A stretch of 64,000 nt of DNA from Tilletia caries (lineage: Eukaryota > Basidiomycota > Exobasidiomycetes > Tilletiales > Tilletiaceae). The stretch's first letter is position 1; the number at the start of each line of letters is the position of its first letter. Location of the stretch: NCBI GenBank assembly GCA_032718865.1, contig JALUTQ010000039.1:124001-188000 (forward strand). Reading direction: 5' to 3'. The notes beneath the pieces were generated by a model. The model did not search any database, had not been told where the DNA came from, and was given only the letters and a program-made list of their open reading frames with translations. The position numbers were made by a program, and so were the translations under genes. This document shows positions 23,037 to 33,418 of this stretch, one piece after another.

Positions 23037-23896
23037 GAGGAGGGGGGGGGGGGGGGACGGTTGGGTCCTCTACGTCGACGTAGAGGCATGGAATGTGGAT
23101 AGGGCCGGGAGGGGGGAAACGTCTTCGTGAAGAGAGCCTCGCTGAACGGACGATCAACCATAGATCCACCCACCACCGACCCATTTGAATACGCGTCCAA
23201 GTGACGGTGTACACTATCCGAACGACATACGACACACGAGAAGACAAAACAGGGACGACGAACACACACACACACACACACAACAGCGACAAGACGGCAG
23301 AAGGAGGTCCCTTCTTCCCAATAACAACAGCAGCAGCAGCAGAATCAACTCGCAAGGCAACCTTTTATTTGTATTCTGTTCCCCCATCTCCCAATGTTCC
23401 CCCAAGGCGCACCCATACCACATACAGAGACCTCCCACGCGCCGGTCCGATGTACAATCAGTCAATGAAATGTCACTCAAATAGACCTGGTCACTCTCGC
23501 AATGTATGCATGTACGTAGTCAACTCGGAGGTGCTCGCTACTGGGGGGTTAGGTCTTGTTGATAATCTGTCGGGCCGGCCCCAGTTCAACGTAGTCTTGA
23601 GAACGCTTTCCGTTTCCTTTCTTTTGTCTTCTGTGGAGGATGTTGACAGAGACCGGTGGACAAGTTCGAATTGAAGTAGGCAGGGGGAAGTTTGGCTTCT
23701 TGGTTTTTGCATTGCGTGATGTGGGGACTGCGAAGAGATGGGGGGGTGGGGCACAAGTGAGAGGCGAGTTTTGGGGTTAAGAGAGGGAGGGAGGGAGAGA
23801 GATGTACCGTTCCTCGCTCGAGTGGAGCGTTCCGGGAGCTCGCTCCGTTTTTTCGGACCTTTCAAAGTGTGTTCTTGGAGTGGCATGATGCCAGTA
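23037..23896. other. Convergent intergenic region
   Basis: 860 bp between converging genes, starting with an 18-base run that is nearly all G. It contains (AC)n at about 23262-23282 and a short CAG run. No gene is seen. Confidence 0.4.
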
Positions 23897-24091
23897 TCAC
23901 TTCTTGAGCCGCTGCCGTTCGGAGCGCTGCACCTTGCGCAACTTCTTGAGTTTATGCTTGCGCATCTTTTTCCTCCGCTTGCGCTTCACGCTGTCCAGTT
24001 CGACCGAGGAGGACTCTTCTGCGCGTTGGAGGAGACGGATGGCGTGTTCGAGTTTGTGGAGTATGGGCTGTGTTGATGCTGAGGAGGATGT

Positions 24092-24125
<34 letters not shown>

Positions 24126-24403
24126 AGGTGGGCGGAGTTGGGCTCGTATGATGGGGAGAGGACGTGTGATGGAGCTCTGCCGAGGAGAGAGTGTGTCTGA
24201 GCGCTGCCCCTGGCACTGCTGCTGCTGGAGCTAGCGCTGTAGGTGATACCGCCCTTTGATGACCGCCATGCTCGGGAGCGGTGGAGGAGCGGGGAGGACA
24301 CGGCCCAGGACGTCGGTGTTCGTGGTAGAAGCGCACCGTCGAGCGCCGCTGCTGCCGGGGATGAGCGAGCGACGGCGGAGAGGATGGCGCGGGATGCTTG
24401 CAT
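23897..24403 (-). CDS. Mitochondrial small-subunit ribosomal protein mS38 (COX24/AURKAIP1 type)
   Basis: A single exon of 168 aa. The ATG at 24403 gives a typical mitochondrial presequence (MQASRAILSAVARSSPAAAA); upstream in-frame codons lack an ATG. The C-terminal basic block SVKRKRRKKMRKHKLKKLRK is the hallmark of the mS38/Cox24 family, which is the reason for the call. The family member binds the mitoribosome small subunit near the decoding centre and in yeast is needed for COX1 expression. The middle is low complexity, with an 11-residue glutamine run encoded by CAG repeats. It is divergent from MSC2. Confidence 0.88.
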
Positions 24404-24789
24404 CGCTGGGTTGGACTTGTGTTTGATGGGCAACTTGGCAAGTGAGGCAACAAGTCAGTCGGAAGATCGAGGTGAAGCGCTTGAAGCGCTAGAGCTGAGC
24501 GAGGGAAGTGAATGGTGGGATGGGATGATGGCTGCATGGCAACAGGGGAGGGAGCAGTTTCCCACGCGTGTGTATCAGTTTCTGTGGTAAAATGATTGTT
24601 GATTTGCCGGAGTACCTCACACGCCTTCCTGTGCGACTCACTTCTCACTTGGGGCGGACTGTAGACTGTATGCGGTCCCTGCCCTCGTCCGTCCTTGCTC
24701 CTCTTGGTGTCCAGCTAACTCTTGCCTCCCACCCCTTCCATACCTACTAGTAAGTACCGTGCGCTGCAGTCCGACGCCGCGAGAGAAAG

Positions 24790-27700
24790 ATGGCGTCGTC
24801 TTCCGATCCCCGCACGCGCGGGACCTTCAAGCTGGACAGCATCTACGAAGGCGCACACGCCCTCGGACGCAACCGCATCCCCGTCGACCTCCTCCTCGGC
24901 CTCCTCCTCACCAAGACGGTCCTCGCGTCCGCTGCGCTCCTTGCACGCCATTGGCTGCTGACGAATCACTCGGAGGCGGCGCATGGTGTCAATACCAGCA
25001 GCAGCGACGGCGGCCTCCTTCTTTCCCATGGTGTGAGCGCATGGGCCATCACTACCCTCGCTCTCTCCATTGGCGCTGTCGTACAGGCAGTCTGGTTCCG
25101 CATCTGGGAATGGGCAGCTGTCGTCAAGCGCATGGATCCGCATCTGGCTAAATTACCACAGTGCATCGGCATCCTCGGCGCACTTGTCTTTGTCCACACT
25201 CTCTTATGGATCATGACCCTCTCTCACATCCCTGCCACAAAGTGAGTATCTCTCTCTTTCCCTCTCTCTCTCTCTCTCTGTTTCCATCCCAGTACATGCC
25301 CGCTCATTTGCTCACGCTACCCTCTGTGATCTTAAAGCGTCCTCATCTTCACCCAGTACTGCGACGTCTGGGCAGCCGACATGGTCCGCTCCAACGCCAG
25401 CCGCAAATCAGCAGGCTACAGCATCCTAATCGCCATCCTCATCTCCTTCCTCGCCTCCGTCGCCTCCGGTCCCTCCGACATAACCTCCTCCTTCCTCTCC
25501 CGGCACTCCTCCTCAGCCTTCCCACCCGATTTCGATTATGATGACGAGCTGGATATGCCGAAGAGTTTGAGGGGCGCGAGGCCGGCGGGGTTGGCGCCGC
25601 CGTCGTATTTGCGCGCGGCGTCGGCTATACATGAACAGCGGGAGAAGGGCATCTTGCCTGCGGGCGCATCGTCTCCCCTTGGCGTTCTCGTCGGTCACGC
25701 CCTCCTCGTCCTGTATGCGCTTCTGACGATCGAGAAGGAGCGCGCCATGGTTGTTGCCTCGCGTGAGACGGGCGGTAGGAGGAGGGCGATGGTGTTGGCT
25801 ACGGTCGCTGCGGCTGCTATTACTGTTCCCTTCGGTATTTTGGGCTCTCTCGTGGTGAGTCTGTGTGTTCCCCCTACATATTGACTCCGTTACCCATCAG
25901 AATCTCTTACCGCCTCGCGCCGCGTCTCGAAAACCCAGGGCCTTCCCACCTTCCCTTCTCTCTCCTCCCTCACTCCTTCTCTAAACCCAGCAAACGCAGT
26001 AGGAAGCCACCTGGCCGCCTACGTTCTCATCGCTCTCGGCGTCGTCGTCCTTGACCCCCTGATGGCCACCACCCTCCAAACGCATGCCTCTGTCAAGACG
26101 GGCGTCCAGCACGGGTGGCCGATGGCTGTCCTCGCCTGTATGCTCGTCGGCTTTGTGGGCTTTGGCGTGCCGACGAGTCTGGCTACGATCTGTGCGGGCG
26201 GCTTTGTTGGCTGGGGTAAGTCAGCTGAGGAAGTTTGGCGCGTCGTAAAGACGCAGAGCATTTTGAAAACTAAGTTCCATACCTGTTCTCTCATACAGGG
26301 TTGAACAACATCTTGACGTACTCGCCCGAGTTCAACGGAGGGACCTCCTTCCAGCGGACCCATTCCCACCGTGACAGCGACCTCCGTGGCGTCGACCGCA
26401 ACGCCGACGCAGCCGTCCTCGCCAACCTCGGCCGCTCGACCCGCTCCTTCCTGACCGCCGCCCGCCGACACATCAACACCATCCTCGCCTCCCCGGACTC
26501 CCGCAAGATCTTCCAATTCCTCTGTCTCAACCTCGCCTTCATGGGCGTCCAGCTCGCATGGGGCGTCTGGACGAACTCGTTGGGTCTGATCAGCGACGCG
26601 ATCCACATGTTCTTCGACTGTGCTGCGATTGGCATGGGTCTGTTCGCGAGTGTGATGGCGAACTGGAAGACGGACGGGACGTTCACGATGGGGTATTCGC
26701 GTGTGGAGACGCTCTCGGGTTTCGCGAATGGGGTCTTTTTGATCCTGATTAGCGTGTTTATTGTCTTTGAGGCCGTGCAGCGGATCATTGAGCCGCCGGT
26801 GATGCATAATACGACGCAGCTGCTCGTGGTCAGTGGGATGGGCCTGTTGGTTAATCTGTTCGGGATGTTCGCTATGGGCGGTCATCATCATCATGGACAT
26901 GGACACAGTCATGGACACGATCATGGACACGACCACGGACATGGACATGGACACTCGCACAACATGATGGGTGTTTACCTGGTGAGTCCCTCTCCCTACC
27001 CTTCTATTTCCTGCTCTTCTTCCCTTCCCATCAGCTGAACAACCACTCCTCCTCCGCTCCTCCCCAGCACGTCATGGCCGACACCCTCGGCTCCGTAGGC
27101 GTGATCATCAGCACGCTCCTGATCGAGTACTACGGCTGGACCGGCTTCGACCCGATCGCCTCGCTCTTCATCGCCGTGATGATCGTGGGCAGCGTGATTC
27201 CGCTCGTGCTGGACGCGGGCCGGATCTTGGTGTTGGATCTGGGGGAGGAGAAGGAGAAGGAGGTGCTGGATGCGTTAGCGGAGGTGAGTTGTCGACGCCT
27301 TGCTTTTGATGGCGGTGTCCTGGGGTTCATGGAGCTTTTTGCTGATGATTCGCCGAGTTCTTTGCATAGCTTGAGCATATCGAGGGTGTCGCGTCGTATT
27401 CCAACCCTCGCTTCTGGCCCAAGGATGCCGAGAGCTACATTGGCACCATTGTGAGCAGACCTAACGCTCCTACCCTTTCCTCACGTAAAAAGGAATGCTC
27501 ATTCAACCGTGCTCCTTTCTCTCTTCGCGAACTCTTCTTCTTCGAACTGCGTGCAGAGATTACAAGTCCAAACAGTCTACCTGTCCGAAACTGACGGCCC
27601 CTCGGACAAGATCACACCAGTAACCTCGCTCCTCCCCACCTCCTCCCCCGTGCACAACTTCGGAGGGCCAAACAACAAGGGAGGCGGAGACCTCGCCACC

Positions 27701-28291
27701 GTTGTCGAACCCGAACGACTGGTCCGGACCGTGGAGCGGCATCTGAAGTCTCATATCCACGGACTGCAGAGCGTGACGGTGCAGTTGGAGCTGAGTGCGC
27801 CGTTGCGGTCGCCTGGCGGAGCTGGTGGAGGGGGAGGGGTAGGAGCAGGGAATGGAGGTCTGAGTCCTGTGGACTTGTCCCGCTCGGATAGCGGCGGCGC
27901 CGGTTACGGACTTGGACATGGGCACAGGCAGTACAGCAGCGGCGGCAACAGTAGCAGTCCGACGACAACGTTACTTCCGTACCGACCCGAGTCTAAGATC
28001 TCGCTTGCGTCGCCGGCGTATGGGCCTGGTGAGGGTGCGGGTGGTGGTGGTGGGTTCTGGGGTGGTGCGGATGCTGCGAGGGCGGGGCCGCCGAGTCGGT
28101 CCGGGTCGATGATCAGTCAGACGTCCGTTTCGCCGACGCAGAGTCGGGGTGTGGGACAGGGACTGGAAGGGAATGGGCATGCTCATGCGCATGGGAACGA
28201 GCACAACCATGGTCATGGCCACGGTCACGAGCACAGCCACGGCCACGGCCACGGCCACGGTCACGATCATTCGCATGGTCATGCTCATTAG
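24790..28291 (+). CDS. MSC2: MSC2/ZnT5-type ER zinc transporter (CDF family), intact copy A
   Basis: Seven exons: 24790-25241, 25338-25854, 25939-26215, 26299-26981, 27068-27283, 27370-27450 and 27557-28291 (986 aa). The exon 2/3 acceptor is the least certain junction. Like Msc2 and ZnT5, it has extra N-terminal membrane helices before a cation-diffusion-facilitator core that moves Zn2+ into the ER/early secretory pathway. Two zinc-binding HxxxD motifs are visible: SDAIHMFFDCAA (about residue 513) and HVMADTLGSVGV (about 644). A His/Gly-rich loop (GGHHHHGHGHSHGHDHGHDH, about 605-632) lies between, and the C-terminus is another His/Gly-rich tail (about 949-986). This is the only complete copy; fragments lie at 39.7, 46.4 and 61.1 kb. 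Confidence 0.93.
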
Positions 28292-29460
28292 TATAATCCC
28301 ACATCGTAGGACAGCCAGCCAATCTTATTTCGCTCGTAATAAAGATAATGTAGGGCGTTCACAATCCAAGTCGATCTGATCCCGCAAACGTGTTTGTCTG
28401 GCGAACACTACTGGAGAGGAGGGCGACGGAGCCAAGGAGCACAGGCCGATTAGCAGCAACGTTCTGGCTCGACTGCGATGTTAACTGCTGAGGCGTGATC
28501 GAGAAAGGCGGAAAAGTCGGGCAAGCTGGCTCGCATGAAAGAGTTGGGCAAGCTGGCGCGCATGGAAAGAGTTGGGTAAGCTGGCTCGCAGAGGCATAGA
28601 TGGGTCCTCAAGATCGCGGAGCGCATCTGCCCCATGCCATACCTTCCCTGCCAGCATTTATCTCCTCCTCCTCTTGTACCGTCCTGCGAACAGAGCGTTC
28701 CTATTACCGACCATGGGTGAGCAATACTGTGCGTATGCGAAGGAACCAGTCGCTTTGGGTTGATGGCAGCTATGTAACAAACAAATCGCTTTACTGAAGT
28801 CAGAACTTGGAAAAAAAAAAAACGTTCGGAACGTTCACAAAAAACGTTCTGCTGTTCACTCATCAGACAAGAGAAGTTATGTAAAGGGGGAGGGTGAGGA
28901 TCAGACAGTCACCACGGGATAAAGATGATATTGCGGTGGTGGACTGTGGAGAGAAAGAGCGGGAGAGAGGGAGAGAGGCAGAGAGGCAGAGAGGCAGAGA
29001 GGCAGAGAGGCAGAGAGGAAGAGCGAGGCAGGAGAACGGCGTGTATACCACCACTCTCGGAAGCAATCGGTTTGAGTAAAACAGCGGCGACGGGCCGTGC
29101 GTTTCGCCCGTGGTGCTTGATTCTTGTTCTCGACTTCAGCGAGCATGTGTTGGTCACCCTTTGATCAATTGAGTTTTCTTCGAGCGGGGTAGAGGTTCAG
29201 CTGGGCAAGGTGCGGCTGGCGAATCGAAGGCGGCGATGTCAACCTCGTAGATGGCCTTGCTTCGAGTGGTCGAGAAAGATACGAACAGCCGGCTGTGGAA
29301 CCGCAGCTCGATCCGGTGGACTCTTTAGATGAGGGCGATGGTATTGGTCGAGGGTAGTCGACAGTGGGAATAGGTTGATGGAGAGAATGTGTGGGCGAGT
29401 GCCAGGGACGGTGAGGTGGAGGGGGATCGTCGGCTGGCGACAGCGGCAGTGCAGGTGGGA
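28292..29460 (+). repeat. Module tail, copy A
   Basis: Non-coding sequence between the MSC2 stop and the secreted-protein stop. It recurs at 40811-42075, 48164-49455 and, inverted, at 58511-59460. Shared landmarks are AGCCAATCTTATTTCGCTCG, an AACGTTCGGAACGTTC palindromic stretch near 28823, AGTCACCACGGGATAAAGAT at about 28908, the GA-rich microsatellite, and the block before the SSP gene. No ORF in it is conserved in frame across copies. Confidence 0.9.
28958..29021 (+). repeat. 8-bp microsatellite (GCAGAGAG)n, copy A
   Basis: About six units of GCAGAGAG preceded by GGGAGAGA units. This is the short allele of the array that is expanded in copies B and C. Confidence 0.9.
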
Positions 29461-29476
29461 GGGCGATAGGAGCTGT

Positions 29477-29909
29477 TTAGCAATCCAAGTCCTCCTCATA
29501 GCAAATGACGCCCTTAACGCCGGAGACGACATATCCACCGAGTTTGCAGGCATTGTCGCAGAAAGCCTTGTCATTGTTGCGGTCCTTCATACAGCCGCCA
29601 TGGCAGCTGCCGTCCTCGGGATAATTGCGAATCCATGTCTTGCAAAGGCAACCAAAGTAGTTTTGCTGAAAGATTTCTTTTTGATGCTGGGTGGCAACAT
29701 TCTCTGAACCTTTGCAGTTTGCGCTCGCCTTTCGGACGCACTCGTCGACCCAGCCGGCGTTCTGCAGAAGACAATCAACACATGTAAAATCGTCAACTTC
29801 CATCTCCTACTACTTTTCGAGGGAGTTCTGAGGGTATACGTACTATGGCTGTGACGGGCCCGGAGATGACCAGGACGAGGAAGGCTGAGGTGACAATGGA
29901 GGCTCGCAT
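29477..29909 (-). CDS. Small secreted ten-cysteine protein, paralogue 1
   Basis: Minus-strand exons 29909-29844 and 29761-29477 (116 aa); intron GTACGT..GCAG. Residues 1-22 are a signal peptide (MRASIVTSAFLVLVISGPVT), and the intron falls exactly at its end. The mature part has ten Cys in the order of its paralogues at 49456 and 58083; conserved stretches are QNYFGCLCKTW, CHGGCMKDRNN and KAFCDNAC. I recognise no named family. Length, signal peptide and Cys content are those of effector-like or apoplastic proteins (inference). It is convergent with MSC2 across the repeated tail. Confidence 0.85.
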
Positions 29910-30065
29910 TGTGCAAAGTTGATCTTGATGGGTGCTATGGGTGGGAGATACACGAGCCAAGATGCGAAGCGTCAAAGTGTTTGGGTACGAAGAGGACAGG
30001 ACTGAAGAGTAAGAAGAGGAGGGAAAGGTAATTGGTTGTCAACAGATGTCGACTCCCGCAGCTGC

Positions 30066-30071
30066 TTTATA
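30066..30071 (-). promoter_or_regulatory. TATA box of secreted protein 1
   Basis: TATAAA on the minus strand (+ strand TTTATA), about 157 bp upstream of the ATG. The matching site in paralogue 2 (50032-50037) is at the same distance, and the sequence around both is conserved. Confidence 0.6.
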
Positions 30072-30480
30072 CCTACAGCAGGCCCTCACTCCTCAGTCTC
30101 TTATCATCTTGCCGGACAACTCCCCGAGACAAGAGAAATGAGTCGGCTGCGCCCAAGATGGATGTCCGACGTGACGAACTCATCGGGGCATTGGTCAGAG
30201 ATTGAGGTACGGCTCTGGCGCGGCTTGTGTTACAGTATACATAAATACTAGTGGTACGCGGCGCCCGGTGGGCGCCTCTCAGACTGGGAAGAACGGTGAA
30301 AGAGATTCTATTCAAACAAAATATATGGCGTTTCGTGGGTGACCGTCATTTCGTGGCCGTGGGTTTCGTTGGTGGTGGTAACGTGGAAGCCGAAGTAGTG
30401 ACATCGCTGTGGGTGTACAGGATCGATGTTCTTCCCACTCCGGCTATCCCACGGCCCGAATCGGAAGCAATGCATTTCTA

Positions 30481-30662
30481 TCACCTGGGCGGGGGGACTT
30501 CGCCCCCGGACCCCAAAAGTCCAACTGTACGAAGTACATCAGTCGTCTGGGTTGAAGAAATGTGTCGCTTCCAATACAGGAGCAAAGGTAGGTTACATAA
30601 AGGTCACGACTATGTATGGCATTGGGGGGGTCCGGGGGGGCGAAGTCCCCCCGCCCAGGTGA
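30481..30662. mobile_element. Small GC-rich MITE-like inverted-repeat element
   Basis: The 182-bp segment begins TCACCTGGGCGGGGGGACTT and ends with its reverse complement; the arms continue imperfectly (CGCCCCCGGACCCC) for about 35 bp. The interior is about 110 bp and non-coding. A clear target duplication is not visible. It lies 28 bp left of the pogo-like transposon. Confidence 0.6.
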
Positions 30663-30690
30663 CCGTGCCGGCCCGGCGACGGTGTGTGTG

Positions 30691-32739
30691 TACTCGGGCC
30701 CAACGGTGGTTGAACGTTGTTCCCATTTTTCGCTGACACAAAAAAGCCCTCCCTCCAGGGAGGGCCTGCAAGCTCAATGAAGAATACATGCTCAATGAAG
30801 AAATCAAAGATGAGATCCATTCCATAACATTGGCAAGACCGCACAGCATCCATATTCCCTACACAGCATCAAACAGGTACTTAAAACTCACCAATGCCTT
30901 CAGCGTACCAGGAAGAAGAAGAGCGCGTTCTCTGCGCGGTAGAAGAAGCGCAAAAGTCGGAAGGCAAGATCAATCTCTCCGCCATTGCGAGAAAACATAA
31001 CGTCGATGTGCAGCGCCTCACTCGTCGCTACAACGGCAAGGCAAGCAAGAGCACGCGCGCGCCCACCAACCGGAAGCTGAACGACACAGAGGAGAAGGTG
31101 CTCTTGGCGTGGATTGGTATCCTCGACGGTCTGGAGATATCGGCTCGTCCTCGACTGATCCAGGCATCTGCAGATCAAATTCTGCGCGACGCGCACACCG
31201 ATCCAAACACGGTGCCGCTCACAGTCGGCGCGCACTGGGTAGAGAATTTCATCAAGAGGAACCCCGAGCTCAGCAAGGGCAGACAGAAGTCCAGGGAACT
31301 GTCTCGAATGACCCAGGATCATGCGACATTGCTCAGGTTCTACGAAAGGCTTCACAAGGTCATCCAGCAGCACGGAATCTTGCCGGACGATATTTGGAAC
31401 ATGGATGAGGTCGGCTTTCGTGTTGGAATTGGGGGGGAACACAATGGATAGTGACGCTCTGCCCCTCGCGAGAAGCGCACTTGGCGAGCGAAACGAATCG
31501 CGAAACGGTTACCTGCGTCGAGGCAGTCAACGCGACTGGATCGGCAATTTCTCCAATGGTCATCATGTCCGGTATTCAGCATTCCGAATCATGGACGAAC
31601 AATTCTGCGCCCGGAGACACTCTTCTTGCGGTATCAGACAAAGGCTATTCGGACGACATCTTGGCTTTGCGTTGGATCGTTCACTTCAACAATCGCACGA
31701 GACGAATGACCAAAGGATCCAAACGTCTGCTCATATTCGACGGACACGGCTCACACTGTACAAAACAGTTCATCGACTTTTTGCGACCAGCAAGAAATAA
31801 TCCCCTTCAGCTTGCCGCCACACTCCTCACATATCTTGCAGCCTCTGGACGTTGCAGTCTTCCAGCCCTACAAGCATTGGCATCGCGAGGCAATCGATGC
31901 TGCAACGAGGACTGGATGTACGAATTTCAGCAAAACCGAATTTTTGGCCGCTTTAAACGGCATCCGCATGCACACGATGAAGGCAAACACGATCAAGACA
32001 GGATTTCGCCGCACAGGAATACACCCCTATGACCCTACGCAAGTTCTCTCCAAGTATCCCAATCCTACTTCACAATCATCCATGCCGCCTCCAATTTCTT
32101 TTTCCACACCGCCGGGCTCCCCAGGTGTTCCTTCGACCCCGCGAACTATTCGCACGCTGTCCAGATCTGCTCAACAAATCGAGGATCGATATGGTCTTGA
32201 ACTCTCCCCTTCCGTGTCCAGGTTCATCCGAGGATCTCTGCAACAAGCGCGCACAGGTCAACTTGCGGTAACCGCACTTGAAGCTCAAACCTCGGCGCAG
32301 CAAGAATGACACAAGCGGAACGAACGACAGAGAAAGGTTGTACAATCTGGAGGTGTGCTGTATGCACACGAAGCGCGAGAGATTGCGAAGGAGAAAATCG
32401 AGAAGGAAAAGAGGGAGGAGGTGCGACGAGAGTGGGTGCTGTTCAAACAGGAGGCCGAGAACAGGAAGTCAAAAGGTTGGCGAAAACTGTTTACGGAGGT
32501 GCGAAGGGAGGCGATGAAGCGTAGGAGGATCGCGGATAGGCAGTGGGGTGTACAGAGTAGTCAAATTGTGGATGCAGACATGGCAGCGTCGGAGAAATGA
32601 TGTTATGGAATGGATCTCATCTTTGATTTCTTCATTGAGCATGTATTCTTCATTGAGCTTGCAGGCCCTCCCTGGAGGGAGGGCTTTTTTGTGTCAGCGA
32701 AAAATGGGAACAACGTTCAACCACCGTTGGGCCCGAGTA
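30691..32739 (+). mobile_element. Pogo-like (Tc1/mariner superfamily) DNA transposon
   Basis: Two 140-bp inverted repeats, 30691-30830 and 32600-32739 including the TA at each outer end, match almost perfectly. The outer ends read TA-CTCGGGCCCAACGGTGG and the inverse, so TA is the target duplication. Each arm contains a perfect hairpin GCCCTCCCTCCAGGGAGGGC. The interior is filled by one transposase reading path (30894-32600) whose last stop abuts the right arm. Near-identical arms imply recent insertion. Confidence 0.93.
30894..32600 (+). pseudogene. Pogo-like transposase, three lesions
   Basis: Segment 1 (30894-31451) starts with an HTH/CENPB-like region (INLSAIARKHNVDVQRLTRR, then WVENFIKRNPELSKGR) and ends just after NMDEVGFRVGIGG. 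Segment 2 (from about 31441) holds the second catalytic Asp in LLIFDGHGSH. Segment 3 (from about 31780 to 32309) has PPHSSHILQPLDVAVFQPYK, with the third acidic residue, and IKTGFRRTGIHPYDP. A Lys/Glu-rich tail continues in the same frame to 32600 after a TGA. The lesions are a one-base shift at a seven-G run (about 31431-31437), a one-base shift at a five-T run (about 31780) and the in-frame TGA at 32307. The DDE residues survive, so loss of function is recent or partly sequencing error. Confidence 0.85.
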
Positions 32740-33185
32740 GACGAAGCTGCCTCCCAAAGAGTGGTTTGTAAGGTTTCTAACGCGCCGCGTGGCAAAAGCA
32801 ACAAATCAGTTGTAACTGTCTGAGCTCAGGTTTGTAGTCCTCATTACAATGTGGTGTAAGCTTCCTGAAATGAGGAGATTGCCTTTTAGTGGGAAGATGT
32901 AGGGGTATTCGCCAGTTCTAGGCAGTAGATGAGGTACTGCAACGATACAGGAGGGGGACAGTGAGTGGGTCGGAAACTGGCAAGTTTTTGACCATGAACA
33001 CCACACCACTCGAAAACTACCTCACAAACACACAACACGCAAAGAGAAGAAACATAGCTAGCATAGAGATCTACTACCTCCCGCTTCTTTGGGGTCGTTT
33101 GATTGTGTGGTTGCTGAGAGCGAAGGTGCAGTAGATTTGTACGGTGGTGATGTTTTTGGACAGTGAGTGGGTCAATTGAATCGGG
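32740..33185. other. Repeat-flanking spacer
   Basis: No gene. It carries the word GGACAGTGAGTGGGTC at 32956 and 33158. The first, with its flank (CGATACAGGAGGGGG), recurs inverted at 39678-39706. Confidence 0.4.
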
Positions 33186-33418
33186 AGTTGGATATCTCCC
33201 CTGAACGGGCGAGAACGGGAAGCAGACAAGAGGTATCCGACGCCAAAGGAGAGTGTGGATTGTACCTAGAAGGGACTGAAGTACAAGCGGAATGCGATAT
33301 GATAGACAGGATGAAAGGTGAAGCTGAGAAGCTCAGAAGGGGAAGAAAAGGTGCTCGACAGACTACGAGACTACCGGAAGAGACCACTCCACAAGTGCGT
33401 GGACCGGTGGTTTCCAAC
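33186..33418 (+). repeat. 233-bp repeat, copy without tRNA head
   Basis: Nearly identical (two or three mismatches) to 38988-39220, same orientation, exactly 5802 bp apart. This copy lacks the tRNA-like sequence that precedes the other one, as expected for a 5'-truncated SINE. Confidence 0.85.

Noticed and set aside
28815..28860. Heat-shock element in the module tail (AACGTTCGGAACGTTC)
   Set aside because: GAA and TTC units are not spaced by two bases throughout, and the site lies between two gene 3' ends, not in a promoter.
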